Positions 1-8,393 of a stretch of 64,000 nucleotides of DNA are shown here, in pieces (position 1 is the first letter of the stretch; each line of letters starts with the position of its first letter). The position numbers and the translations under genes are program-made. Below the pieces are notes generated by a model, which searched no databases, was not told the DNA's origin, and saw only the letters and a program-made list of their open reading frames with translations. This DNA is from Pseudobdellovibrionaceae bacterium (GTDB lineage: Bacteria > Bdellovibrionota > Bdellovibrionia > Bdellovibrionales > UBA1609): the NCBI GenBank assembly GCA_947444305.1, contig CANEZP010000018.1, forward strand, positions 1 through 64,000, read 5' to 3'.

Positions 1-731
1 ACGAAGTCGCGCTCGAAAAAGTATTTCAGGCGCACGGCCACGAAATTGCCGCCGTTATCGTGGAACCGATGCCCGCGAACTACGGTTTACTTTTACAGCG
101 TCCTGAATTTTTAGAAGAGATTTTCACGCAAGCGAAACGCCACGGGGCCCTCGTCATTTTTGACGAAGTCATCTCGGGCTTCCGCGCGGCCTTCGGCGGA
201 ATGGTCGAACGCTTGAACATGAAGCCCGACCTCGTGACGTACGGTAAGGTCATGGGTGGCGGATTAGCCGTCGGCGCCTACGGTGGACGCAAAGAGCTTA
301 TGGACATGGTCGCGCCCGCCGGCAAGGTTTATCAGGCGGGCACGCTCAGCGCGAATCCGCTCGCGATGCGAACGGGCGCCGCCACTTTAAAAAAATTGAA
401 AACCGCCGACGTTCATAAAATATTAGAAGCCCGCACGGAACGCTTCGCGCACGAAATGAAGATTGTGTTGAAGCCCGCGGGTTTCGACGTCACTCATCTC
501 GGGTCCGTTTTTTGGATTCATCCGCGCACGAACAATCCGATCCGAAGCCTCACCGATCTGCCCCAACAAATGGGCGAGTACTACAAACCGTTGTTTCACG
601 CGCTTTTGCAGCGCGGGATTTACATGGCGCCGAGCGGATACGAAGTCGGGTTCCTGTCGCTCGCGCATGACGAAAAAGTGCTTGATGCCACGCTCGGCAA
701 AGTGCACGAGGCCGTAAGTGAGTTGGGCTAA
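1..731 (+). CDS. hemL: Glutamate-1-semialdehyde 2,1-aminomutase, C-terminal part (5' truncated by window edge)
   Basis: The reading frame is open from base 3, so the gene begins upstream of the window and only about 243 C-terminal residues are visible. The enzyme is a cytosolic PLP-dependent aminomutase that turns glutamate-1-semialdehyde into 5-aminolevulinate, the first committed heme precursor. The visible part carries the aspartate that contacts the PLP pyridine nitrogen (FDEVISGFR, codons around 162) and the PLP-lysine motif YGKVMGGG (Lys codon near 246), followed by the conserved GTLSANPLA segment. It heads a run of heme genes, and its end overlaps the next gene by 14 bases. Identity is secure from motifs; the N-terminal part cannot be judged. 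Confidence 0.95.
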   Translation, partial: EVALEKVFQAHGHEIAAVIVEPMPANYGLLLQRPEFLEEIFTQAKRHGALVIFDEVISGFRAAFGGMVERLNMKPDLVTYGKVMGGGLAVGAYGGRKELMDMVAPAGKVYQAGTLSANPLAMRTGAATLKKLKTADVHKILEARTERFAHEMKIVLKPAGFDVTHLGSVFWIHPRTNNPIRSLTDLPQQMGEYYKPLFHALLQRGIYMAPSGYEVGFLSLAHDEKVLDATLGKVHEAVSELG

Positions 732-1602
732 GCGCCGCGAACTTTTAAAAATGATTTTGATCGCGGTGTGGTTGATCTTCACGGTCACGTTCGCCATCTG
801 GTGGTTTAACTTAAGTATCAATCACATCACGGCCCTGGCCGAACTTCAGCCCGAGCGATTAGAGCATTGGGAGCGTCAAAAGCGCATGGTCTTCTGGGAA
901 GGCTCGAGCTGGTTGATTTTGCTCATTATCGGGGGCGCGGCGCTGGTCGGTCTCGTTCAGCGCGAAAAGCTGCGTTCAAAACGCATCCGCGAATTTTTCG
1001 CGAGCTTCACGCACGAAGTTAAGACTTCGCTCGCGTCGTTACGTTTGCAGGCCGAAGCTTTACAAGATGATCTCGGCCAACAAAGTTCGCCGATCCTCAA
1101 TCGCCTGGTCGGCGACACCGTTCGTTTACAGCTCCAACTCGAAAATTCTTTATTCTTGGCCAGCCAGGATGATCTCAAACTTTACTTCGAATCCGTCAAG
1201 CTCAGCGGTTTGGTCGAACGCATGCGTGAGCAATGGCCCAATTTAAAAATTGAACTGAAGGGCGACGCGATCGTTCACGCCGACGTGCGCGCGCTACGCA
1301 CGATTATGAGCAACCTCGTGCAGAACTCGCACGTGCACGGCAAGGCCGGCGTCATTTCGGTCAGCGTAGCGAAAGAAGCCGGCTCGCAGATCCGCATTTC
1401 GGTGTGCGACGACGGCCGCGGCTTCGACGGCTCACCGGTAAAGCTGGGTGAGCTTTTTCATCGTCCGAAAAACACCAGCGGCAGCGGGCTCGGTCTTCAC
1501 ATTAGTATGATGTTGGTACGCAAAATGGACGGCGACTTGCAATTCGATTCGTCGGGCAAAGGTTTTTGCACGATCGTGAGCATCACCGGCGAGGTCGCAT
1601 GA
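718..1602 (+). CDS. Membrane sensor histidine kinase in the heme operon
   Basis: A 294-residue two-component sensor kinase. Two hydrophobic segments (about residues 11-32 and 62-80) enclose a short periplasmic loop of about 30 residues, too small for a classical ligand domain. The HisKA box has His99 in THEVKTSL. It is followed by an N box (NLVQNS, near 200), a G1 box (DDGRGFDG) and a G2 box (GSGLGLHIS), so the catalytic ATPase domain is intact. The start is a GTG inside the end of hemL (14-base overlap). The stop overlaps the response regulator start as ATGA, implying translational coupling. The usual Pro after HExx is replaced (HEVKTSL), a mild deviation. What it senses is unknown; its position suggests heme, iron or porphyrin status, which is inference. 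Confidence 0.9.
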   Translation: MSWAKRRELLKMILIAVWLIFTVTFAIWWFNLSINHITALAELQPERLEHWERQKRMVFWEGSSWLILLIIGGAALVGLVQREKLRSKRIREFFASFTHEVKTSLASLRLQAEALQDDLGQQSSPILNRLVGDTVRLQLQLENSLFLASQDDLKLYFESVKLSGLVERMREQWPNLKIELKGDAIVHADVRALRTIMSNLVQNSHVHGKAGVISVSVAKEAGSQIRISVCDDGRGFDGSPVKLGELFHRPKNTSGSGLGLHISMMLVRKMDGDLQFDSSGKGFCTIVSITGEVA

Positions 1603-2282
1603 GTAAAATCATGCTCGTCGAAGATGATCAATCGCTAGGCGCGACGCTGAAAGAGCGACTCACCAAAGAAGGTTACGCCGTCTCTTGGGCGGGCAGTAAA
1701 AAAGAAGCGTTGGAATATTCGGCGCGCGAGAATTTTGATCTTTACGTTTTTGACGTCGGCTTACCCGACGGCAGCGGCTTTGAGCTGGTGCGCGAGTTGC
1801 CGGTAAGGCCCTTTATCTTTATGACCGCGCAGGGCGATGCCGAATCGCGCTTACACGGTTACGACCTCGGCGCGGAAGAGTTTATCCCCAAACCTTTTCA
1901 CTTGCGTGAACTTCTGTTGCGCGTGAAGCACGTGCTTGAAAATCACGCGGCCGTGAACAAACTTGAAGTCGGCGGTGTGAAGGTCGATTTCGAAAGCTTC
2001 ACCTTCAGCCGCGACGGCAAAAGCGAGACGATCGCCAGCAAAGATCTCTTGTTTTTAAAACTGCTCGTACAAACGAGCCCGAAGGTCGTCAGCCGCGACG
2101 AAGCCCTCAATGAATTGCGCGGCGAAGACAAATTTCCCTCAAACCGCACCGTCGACAATGCCGTCCTTAGATTGCGCACCGCTTTGGGTGACGAAGTGTC
2201 GGTGTGCCTTGAGTCGGTGAGGGGCGTGGGCTACCGCTGGAATCCCGAAAGCTTACCAAATCAAACGGAGAAGAAATCATGA
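1599..2282 (+). CDS. OmpR/PhoB-family response regulator
   Basis: A 227-residue response regulator and evident partner of the preceding kinase. The receiver domain (1-115) has acidic Asp9/Asp10, phospho-acceptor Asp52 in FDVGLPDG, the switch Thr in FMTAQ and Lys in FIPKPF. A C-terminal winged-helix DNA-binding domain ends in the typical SVRGVGYRW. The start is the ATG at 1599, four bases into the kinase stop; a longer in-frame upstream extension lies wholly within the kinase gene and is rejected. The stop overlaps hemE in the same ATGA way, so kinase and regulator are made together with the heme enzymes. The target genes are not visible here. Confidence 0.92.
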   Translation: MSKIMLVEDDQSLGATLKERLTKEGYAVSWAGSKKEALEYSARENFDLYVFDVGLPDGSGFELVRELPVRPFIFMTAQGDAESRLHGYDLGAEEFIPKPFHLRELLLRVKHVLENHAAVNKLEVGGVKVDFESFTFSRDGKSETIASKDLLFLKLLVQTSPKVVSRDEALNELRGEDKFPSNRTVDNAVLRLRTALGDEVSVCLESVRGVGYRWNPESLPNQTEKKS

Positions 2283-3298
2283 ACAAACGTTTTCAAAACG
2301 CGCTCAACGGTATCGTGCAGGATGTTCCCCCCGTTTGGTTCATGCGCCAGGCCGGTCGTTACCACAAGCATTACCAGAATCTAAAAAAGACCCACACCTT
2401 CATGGAGCTTTGCAAACAGCCCAAGCTCGCGGCCGAAGTGGCTTTAGGTCCGATTCTCGATTTTGACTACGACGTCGCCATTTTATTCAGCGATTTACTT
2501 TTCCCGCTCGAAGCTTTGGGCATGGGCTTAACCTACGATCCGGGCCCGAAGCTCGGCTGGCATTTGAACGAGGCGAATCTTTCGAAGTTCCGTCCTTTTC
2601 AAGACGCGCTCGCGGCGCTGCAATTTCAAAAGGAAGCGCTGATCGAAACGCGCAAAGTTTTGCCTAAAGACAAAAGCCTGATCGGCTTCGTCGGCGGTCC
2701 TTGGACGTTATTCACGTACGCGTGCGAAGGTGAACACAAAGGCAACCTCATCGATGCGAAACGGCATTCGGCTTTGTATCATAATTTTTGTGAGTTCATG
2801 TTGCCGTTGCTCGAAGCGAATATCGAACTGCAACTCGCGGGCGGTGCCGAAGTCGTCATGATTTTCGATACCGCGGCCGGCGAACTTAGTCCGCTCATGT
2901 TCAAAGAACAGCTTGAAGATCAGCTTAATGCTTTTGCCAAACGCTTCCCCGGTAAACTCGGTTACTACTCGAAGGGCACGACGCTCGCGCACATTGAATC
3001 CATGCGCCACAAGACGACCTGGGCGGGTTTCGGCGTCGATCACCGTCACGATTTGCCGGCGATGCTCAAGACGAACGCGCGGGGATTTTTGCAAGGCAAC
3101 TTCGATCAGGCTTTATTGTTCTGTGACACCGACGAATTCAAGCGCCGCGTAGATGAATACCTAGCGCCGTACAAATTGCTTTCGAAAGAAGAGCGGCGCA
3201 ATTGGGTGTGCGGTTTAGGTCACGGCGTGCTGCCGCAAACGCCCGAAGAACACGTTCGTTATTTCGTCAAACACGTGCGCGAGGTTTTTGGAAAATGA
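2279..3298 (+). CDS. hemE: Uroporphyrinogen III decarboxylase
   Basis: A 339-residue cytosolic enzyme removing four acetate carboxyls from uroporphyrinogen III to give coproporphyrinogen III. The N-terminal signature WFMRQAGRY (about residue 20) supplies the substrate-binding arginines. The FVGGPWTL segment and the C-terminal GLGHGVLP, both typical of the family, are present, and the length is normal for HemE. The ATG at 2279 overlaps the regulator stop by 4 bases and is preceded by a purine-rich AACGGAGAAG ribosome site. The stop overlaps hemN as ATGA. Nothing is unusual in the enzyme; what is unusual is that a two-component pair sits between it and hemL. Confidence 0.97.
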   Translation: MNKRFQNALNGIVQDVPPVWFMRQAGRYHKHYQNLKKTHTFMELCKQPKLAAEVALGPILDFDYDVAILFSDLLFPLEALGMGLTYDPGPKLGWHLNEANLSKFRPFQDALAALQFQKEALIETRKVLPKDKSLIGFVGGPWTLFTYACEGEHKGNLIDAKRHSALYHNFCEFMLPLLEANIELQLAGGAEVVMIFDTAAGELSPLMFKEQLEDQLNAFAKRFPGKLGYYSKGTTLAHIESMRHKTTWAGFGVDHRHDLPAMLKTNARGFLQGNFDQALLFCDTDEFKRRVDEYLAPYKLLSKEERRNWVCGLGHGVLPQTPEEHVRYFVKHVREVFGK

Positions 3299-4647
3299 AC
3301 CACAGCGAATTATTAAAAAAATACGACGTACCCGTTCCTCGTTACACGAGTTACCCGACCGTTCCGTACTGGACGGATTCTCCGACGACGGCCGAGTGGA
3401 TTGATTCCCTTAACCGCGCGTACGCGCAGCCCTCCATGACGTGGTCGATGTACGTGCACGTTCCGTTTTGCGAAACGCTCTGCACCTTTTGCGGTTGCAA
3501 TACGGTCATCGGCAAAAACCACGAGCGTGAACAGCCTTACGTAGGCATGCTCTTAAAAGAATTCGGCGCGTACAAAGCGGCGGTGGCGGCGATTGCCTCA
3601 AAACCTTTAAGGCAAATGCACTTGGGCGGAGGCACGCCAACGTTCCTCAACGAAAAGCATCTCGTTCAGATGGTCGAAGGCTTACTCAAAGAAGTCACCT
3701 TAGACACCGCGCACTTCGAAGGTTCGATCGAGGTCGACCCGCGCCGCACGACTAAAGAGCAACTCAAAGCGCTTTTGCCCTACGGTTTCAAGCGCGTGAG
3801 CATGGGCGTGCAGGATTTCGATCCCGAAGTGCAACGCCTCGTGAATCGCATCCAGCCTTTCGAGCAAACCCGTGATCTGACCGATGCCGCCCGGGCGATG
3901 GGTTACGATTCGGTCAACTTCGATCTTATCTACGGATTGCCGAAGCAGACGGTGGCTTCGTTCGGTCCTTCGATCGACCGCACGGTTCAGCTCAGGCCCG
4001 ACCGTATAGCACTCTATTCGTTTGCGCTCGTGCCATGGATCAAACCCGCGCAGCGTTTGTTCAAAGACGAAGACCTGCCCGCCGGCGCGGAAAAGCGCGC
4101 GCTGTACGAAATGGCTTACAAAAAGTTGACCGATGCCGGTTACGTCGAAATCGGCATGGATCACTTCGCCTTGCCGGAAGATCACCTCGCCAAAGCGATG
4201 ACGCAAAAAACTTTGCACCGCAATTTTATGGGTTACGCCGACCTTCGCACCGACGTGCTGCTGGGTTTAGGCGTCAGCAGTATTTCGGAATCGCCGGATT
4301 GCTTCCACCAAAACGAAAAAGTTTTGCCGGTGTACGAACGCAAGGTGAACGGTGGTCTAATCCCGACCTTACGCGGTCATAAATTGCACGAGCAGGATCG
4401 CAAACACCGTGAACAAATTTTGACTTTCATGACCCAAGGCGCGACCACGCTCGAAAGTGCCGCGCAGGCCGCCGACGTGAAGCAATTCCTCGGCGATATG
4501 ATCGGGGATGGATTGGTAAAGCTCGACGGGTTAACGCTCTCGCTGACCGAAACGGGTAAACCGTTTTTAAGAAACGCCTGCGTGGCCCTTGATCAACGTC
4601 TTCGTGAATCGAAACCCGCAACGAAAGTGTTCTCGCAAGCTCTATGA
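3295..4647 (+). CDS. hemN: Oxygen-independent coproporphyrinogen III oxidase (radical SAM)
   Basis: A 450-residue radical-SAM enzyme converting coproporphyrinogen III to protoporphyrinogen IX without oxygen. The [4Fe-4S]/SAM motif CxxxCxxC is at Cys59, Cys63 and Cys66, followed by the extra Cys68 of the HemN-type FCGC. The N-terminal RYTSYPT motif and the GGGTPTFL SAM-binding segment are present, which favours true HemN over the HemW chaperone. I chose the ATG at 3295, which overlaps the hemE stop by four bases; a 31-residue upstream extension would lie inside hemE and has no family similarity. No HemF is visible, so heme synthesis at this step would be oxygen-independent unless a second enzyme lies elsewhere. 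Confidence 0.96.
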   Translation: MNHSELLKKYDVPVPRYTSYPTVPYWTDSPTTAEWIDSLNRAYAQPSMTWSMYVHVPFCETLCTFCGCNTVIGKNHEREQPYVGMLLKEFGAYKAAVAAIASKPLRQMHLGGGTPTFLNEKHLVQMVEGLLKEVTLDTAHFEGSIEVDPRRTTKEQLKALLPYGFKRVSMGVQDFDPEVQRLVNRIQPFEQTRDLTDAARAMGYDSVNFDLIYGLPKQTVASFGPSIDRTVQLRPDRIALYSFALVPWIKPAQRLFKDEDLPAGAEKRALYEMAYKKLTDAGYVEIGMDHFALPEDHLAKAMTQKTLHRNFMGYADLRTDVLLGLGVSSISESPDCFHQNEKVLPVYERKVNGGLIPTLRGHKLHEQDRKHREQILTFMTQGATTLESAAQAADVKQFLGDMIGDGLVKLDGLTLSLTETGKPFLRNACVALDQRLRESKPATKVFSQAL

Positions 4648-5864
4648 AACCGGTCGCGATCGTCGGCGCCGGCTTCTCCGGTCTTACATTGGCTCACCAC
4701 CTGCGCAAGCGCGGGCTCGAGGTTCAGCTTTTCGAAAAGCAGGACCGCGCGGGCGGCTTGATCAACACGCACGCCTCCGGCCTAAGCTTGAGCGAAGCGG
4801 CCGCCAATGCAATTCTCAACGACAGCGAAATAGAAAAGTTATTCGCGGATCTCAATCTACCGTTCGCGGCGCGCAAGCCCGAGCGTAAAAAGCGTTACAT
4901 ATTTTGGAACACACCTAAGCGCTGGCCGCTAGGTTTGTGGACGACGCTTAAGGCGCTTTGGATGATATTGCAAATTCGCCTCGGCAATGCCGAAGTCTTG
5001 CCACGCGAGGCCGAAAGTATTCATGACTGGTGCCGGCGGGTCGTGAACGCTCAGTTTGAAGAGCGCTTAATTTCGCCGGCTCTGCAGGGCGTGTTCGCCG
5101 GTGATCCTAAAATCTTGAGTGCCAAACTTACGCTCTCGGCTTTGTTCACGGGCCGCGCGCCCGCGGGCAAAGAAAAGGGCAGCATCGCGCCGCCCGAAGG
5201 CATGAATCAGCTGATGCAAACGCTCCGGCGCAGGCTTGAAGCCGACGGCGTGCCTATTCAGTTCAACCATGATTTCGATCTTAAGGGATTAGGCGGCGAT
5301 CAAATCGTCGTGCTCTGCACGAGTGCCTGGACCGCCGCCGACATAACTAAAGACACGCATCCCGAACTTTCCGAACAATTACGCCGGTGCGAAAGTTTAC
5401 CCCTCGTCAGCGTCACTTGCGTGTTCGAAAAATCAGAGACGGATCTCGAAGGGTTCGGCTGCCTCTTGCCGCCACAGCAAAACTTTATCGCGAGCGGCGT
5501 GATCTTCAACGACTGCGTGTTCGAGAACCGTTCGCAAAAACGATCCGAAGCTTGGATCTTGGGCGGGGCTCTGCAGCTCGGCGCCGCGGGCTGGAGCGAC
5601 GAAGAGCTGATCAACAATATATTAAAGGATCGCGCACGCTTGATGCCCGGCTCGGAAGGCCGCCGGCCGCTTGAGTTCCGCGTCCACCGTTGGCCGCGCG
5701 CGATTCCGCACTACACCGTCCAATGGGAAAAGATCGTGAAGACCTTAAAAGTCGAGCGTCCTTTGTTTCTGCACGGCAATTACCTGGGCGGCATCGGCTT
5801 GTCGCGCATTCACCGTCGCTCGATCGAGCTGGCGGAGCAAATAAAGGATATTTATGGCGCGTAG
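4644..5864 (+). CDS. hemG: FAD-dependent protoporphyrinogen/coproporphyrinogen oxidase (HemG/HemY type)
   Basis: A 406-residue FAD-dependent oxidase that takes protoporphyrinogen IX to protoporphyrin IX (the related HemY class oxidises coproporphyrinogen). The N-terminal dinucleotide-binding motif is GAGFSGL, followed by the FEKQDRAGGL segment typical of the family. The C-terminal flavin-closing region has GNYLGGIGLSRI. At about 400 residues it is a little shorter than typical HemY (about 450). Its position between hemN and hemH indicates the protoporphyrin-dependent route. The start ATG overlaps the hemN stop as ATGA, and its 3' end overlaps hemH by 11 bases. The symbol refers to the oxidase step; by fold it is the HemY/PPOX type, not the flavodoxin-like HemG of E. 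coli. Confidence 0.9.
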   Translation: MKPVAIVGAGFSGLTLAHHLRKRGLEVQLFEKQDRAGGLINTHASGLSLSEAAANAILNDSEIEKLFADLNLPFAARKPERKKRYIFWNTPKRWPLGLWTTLKALWMILQIRLGNAEVLPREAESIHDWCRRVVNAQFEERLISPALQGVFAGDPKILSAKLTLSALFTGRAPAGKEKGSIAPPEGMNQLMQTLRRRLEADGVPIQFNHDFDLKGLGGDQIVVLCTSAWTAADITKDTHPELSEQLRRCESLPLVSVTCVFEKSETDLEGFGCLLPPQQNFIASGVIFNDCVFENRSQKRSEAWILGGALQLGAAGWSDEELINNILKDRARLMPGSEGRRPLEFRVHRWPRAIPHYTVQWEKIVKTLKVERPLFLHGNYLGGIGLSRIHRRSIELAEQIKDIYGA

Positions 5865-6861
5865 CGGAGTTCTATTAATTAACTTAGGTTCGCCGGATTC
5901 AACCGAGACGGCGGACGTTCGTAGATATCTCAATCAGTTTTTGACCGACAAGTACGTCGTCGATATCCCGAAGATATTCCGGCACATTTTTGTGAAGGGA
6001 ATCATCACGCCACGGCGGGCACCAAAATCGGCGGAAGCGTACAAACTCATCTGGACGGAGCGGGGATCGCCGCTCGTCGATTACACTAAGCGCTTCACCG
6101 AAAAACTTCAGAAGCTTGTGCACTTCCAGTACGACGTACGCTGGGCCATGCGTTACGGCTCGCCGTCGGTCGAGAGCGTGCTCGCGAACTGGGACATCGA
6201 TGAGCTCTTGATCATACCTATGTATCCACAGTACGCCGAGAGTTCGGCCCTGACCGCGATCGAAGAAGCGCTCAAGTTCGCGCCTAAAAAATTGAAAACC
6301 AAGGTCTCGAAAGATTTTTACCAACACGAAGCGTTCATCTCGAGCGCGGTTTTACGAATTCAAGATGAGGTTGATCGCTTCAAACCCGACCACCTTCTGC
6401 TCTCGTACCATGGGCTGCCCGAGCACCACTTGAAGAAGCAATACCCCGAACACTGTTTGCAGGAGCCCGGTTGCTGCGCGAAAGTGACGGAGGCCAATCG
6501 TTACTGTTACCGCGCGCAGTGTTTCGCGACCTCACGCGCGCTGACCGCCAAGCTGAATTATCCCGCCGCGAATATCTCGATCAGTTTTCAATCGCGCCTG
6601 GGCCGTAGGCCGTGGATCAAGCCTTACACCGACTACGTGGTGCCCGCGCTAGCCAAGCAAGGGGTGAAAAGACTGGCGGTCGCTTCGCCTTCGTTCGTCT
6701 GCGACTGTCTCGAAACCTTGGAAGAAATTCAGGTCCGCCTGAAGGAGCAATTCAAGGAGTGTGGCGGAACCGACCTAAAATTAATCCCGGCCCTGAACGA
6801 TGAGGACTACTGGGTCTCCAATTTCCGCCGAATCATCAGCGACCTCGATAATTCCCTTTAA
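5854..6861 (+). CDS. hemH: Ferrochelatase with internal cysteine cluster
   Basis: A 335-residue enzyme inserting Fe2+ into protoporphyrin IX, the last step of the operon. Family marks are LLINLGSPDS at the N terminus, the metal-binding His186 in SYHGLP, and the acidic helix CLETLEEI near residue 280. Between residues 201 and 223 there are five cysteines (201, 207, 208, 218 and 223, ending CYRAQC). They fall at a place where E. coli-type ferrochelatases have few. Several bacterial ferrochelatases are known to carry a [2Fe-2S] cluster, some with the ligands in an internal segment, so an iron-sulfur cluster here is likely but inferred. It overlaps the end of the preceding oxidase gene. Confidence 0.96.
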   Translation: MARSGVLLINLGSPDSTETADVRRYLNQFLTDKYVVDIPKIFRHIFVKGIITPRRAPKSAEAYKLIWTERGSPLVDYTKRFTEKLQKLVHFQYDVRWAMRYGSPSVESVLANWDIDELLIIPMYPQYAESSALTAIEEALKFAPKKLKTKVSKDFYQHEAFISSAVLRIQDEVDRFKPDHLLLSYHGLPEHHLKKQYPEHCLQEPGCCAKVTEANRYCYRAQCFATSRALTAKLNYPAANISISFQSRLGRRPWIKPYTDYVVPALAKQGVKRLAVASPSFVCDCLETLEEIQVRLKEQFKECGGTDLKLIPALNDEDYWVSNFRRIISDLDNSL

Positions 6862-6934
6862 ATCGCCCTGCACATGCACTAGTACCGTGGGTCACTCCAG
6901 GAATGTAACCATGGTCCTACCTGAAAGGGGATTT

Positions 6935-7468
6935 ATGAAAGCACTCGTCCTTGCCTTCTCGATTTTTGCCGGAATTTCTCAAGCTCACGCCCGCTCCGAA
7001 GTTCCGTTCTACGGCTGCAAATTGCGGGCGGATCTCGTTGAAACTAAAGAGTCGGTTGAAGCATTCATCGTTCGGTCCGAAACGGTCGTCGGTTACGGAG
7101 TTTCGGAATGTACGGATCTGCGCGGCCGCAAGGTTACCCAAAACGTAACGGTACAACTCGAGAGCGGCGGGGTCGGCCTCGCGTTTAACGGTCCGCTGCA
7201 AGGCTTAACCGTACTCGCGGCGCGCGCCGGCGTTGCGGGCGTCACCAGCATGGAAGGCGTTTACGATTTCAGCGTCGGACCCCGTTTGGGTTTGATCGAT
7301 TCAAGAGAAAGCGTCATGGCCGGTATTCAGATTAACGGTCCCGCGGCCGGCGTCGGCATCGAAGCCGTGATTGAAAATCGTTTGTCGCTCGGCCTCGATT
7401 TCGGCGGCATGAAAATGGTCGTTAAAGCGGTTGGACGATCGGTCCGCCCGGTTCGCGCGCGCAACTAA
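6935..7468 (+). CDS. Small secreted protein of unknown function
   Basis: A 177-residue protein with a clear Sec signal peptide (MKALVLAFSIFAG... cleavage probably after AHA, residue 21). The ATG at 6935 follows an AAAGGGG ribosome site; an upstream in-frame extension would run through the hemH end and lacks sense. The mature part is rich in Gly and Val with alternating polar/hydrophobic stretches (GVGLAFNG, GVYDFSVGPRLGL) suggesting beta structure, and two Cys near the N terminus (residues about 28 and 55) that could pair. It is probably periplasmic or outer-membrane associated. I do not recognise the family, and nothing links it functionally to heme. Confidence 0.75.
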   Translation: MKALVLAFSIFAGISQAHARSEVPFYGCKLRADLVETKESVEAFIVRSETVVGYGVSECTDLRGRKVTQNVTVQLESGGVGLAFNGPLQGLTVLAARAGVAGVTSMEGVYDFSVGPRLGLIDSRESVMAGIQINGPAAGVGIEAVIENRLSLGLDFGGMKMVVKAVGRSVRPVRARN

Positions 7469-7482
7469 GCCTAGTTACCTAA

Positions 7483-8280
7483 GTGCATTTCCTTACCGTC
7501 GATAATTTTTATGCCGGAGCGAAAGGGCTCCGGGCCGAGTTCGACGCGAACTTTGCCGATCCCTTGCGAACACACGCGGGTCGCTTCGTTTGGGACTATT
7601 GGCATGTTCCCGGCGAGTACACGCACTTGCGCACCCCCGCGTACAATTATTTTTCGGCTAAGCGGTACGAAGCTTTTCACCGCTACTTGGTCCGCTGGGG
7701 CCGCGAGCATTTAGGTTGCCACGACATTTCGCCGCCTTGGCTAAGTTGTTACGTAGAAGGTTGCCGGCAACAACCGCATCAAGATTTGCCGCACGGGCCT
7801 TTGGCTTTCGTGTATTCGCTCACTCCGCGTAAAAGAAAATTTCGCGGCGGAGAGACATTCATTTCTAAACCAAAATCATTGATCCCTCCGGAATATAACC
7901 GGCTGACTCTTTTTAATCCATCGCTCCTTCACGGCGTCCGCGAAGTCCGCGGGACGCACGATCCCCGCGAGGGCCGGCTCGTTATGCACGGATGGTTCGT
8001 GAATCCACGTCCGTTTTGGACGGGCCCGCTGACCGCCGCCGGGGTGAAGCGTTCGCTCGACCGGGGGTTCGCGAACGTACCGTTCGAAAAATTAGGCCCC
8101 GGGTTCGGCGCATTCCGATTAAAAATTGGGCGCGACGGACGGGTGCGTTCATCGAAACTACTCGTTGAAACGTTTAAACATTCGGCGAGGGTGAAAGAAA
8201 TTCTGCTGTACTTGAACCAATTCGAGTTCGGCAAAATTCCCGCGCCGGCGACCCTAACTTTACCTTTGCGCATTGATTAG
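7483..8280 (+). CDS. 2OG-Fe(II) dioxygenase-like protein with C-terminal TonB/AgmX-like domain
   Basis: A 265-residue protein with the facial-triad pattern of the prolyl-4-hydroxylase-like 2-oxoglutarate/Fe(II) oxygenases: His99-x-Asp101, distal His150 in LLHGVREV, and Arg165 (GRLVMHGWF) placed to bind 2-oxoglutarate, with FRGGETF between. The last 60 residues (DGRVRSSKL... FEFGKIPAPATLTLPL) resemble the C-terminal domain of AgmX/PglI- and TonB-like proteins, where GxVxSS and a final aromatic strand are typical. No signal peptide is seen, so it may be cytosolic although that C-terminal domain is usually periplasmic. The start is GTG with a weak ribosome site. The substrate is unknown. The fusion is read from motifs only. 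Confidence 0.72.
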   Translation: MHFLTVDNFYAGAKGLRAEFDANFADPLRTHAGRFVWDYWHVPGEYTHLRTPAYNYFSAKRYEAFHRYLVRWGREHLGCHDISPPWLSCYVEGCRQQPHQDLPHGPLAFVYSLTPRKRKFRGGETFISKPKSLIPPEYNRLTLFNPSLLHGVREVRGTHDPREGRLVMHGWFVNPRPFWTGPLTAAGVKRSLDRGFANVPFEKLGPGFGAFRLKIGRDGRVRSSKLLVETFKHSARVKEILLYLNQFEFGKIPAPATLTLPLRID

Positions 8281-8393
8281 TTTTTGTTTGGTGATCCTGA
8301 AGTCTTTACCAAAACGTAGTGTTTACGAATACTTACGAATATGATACACACTGTTACTTCAAACACGTTCACTGTTCCACCGAAGGGAATTGA

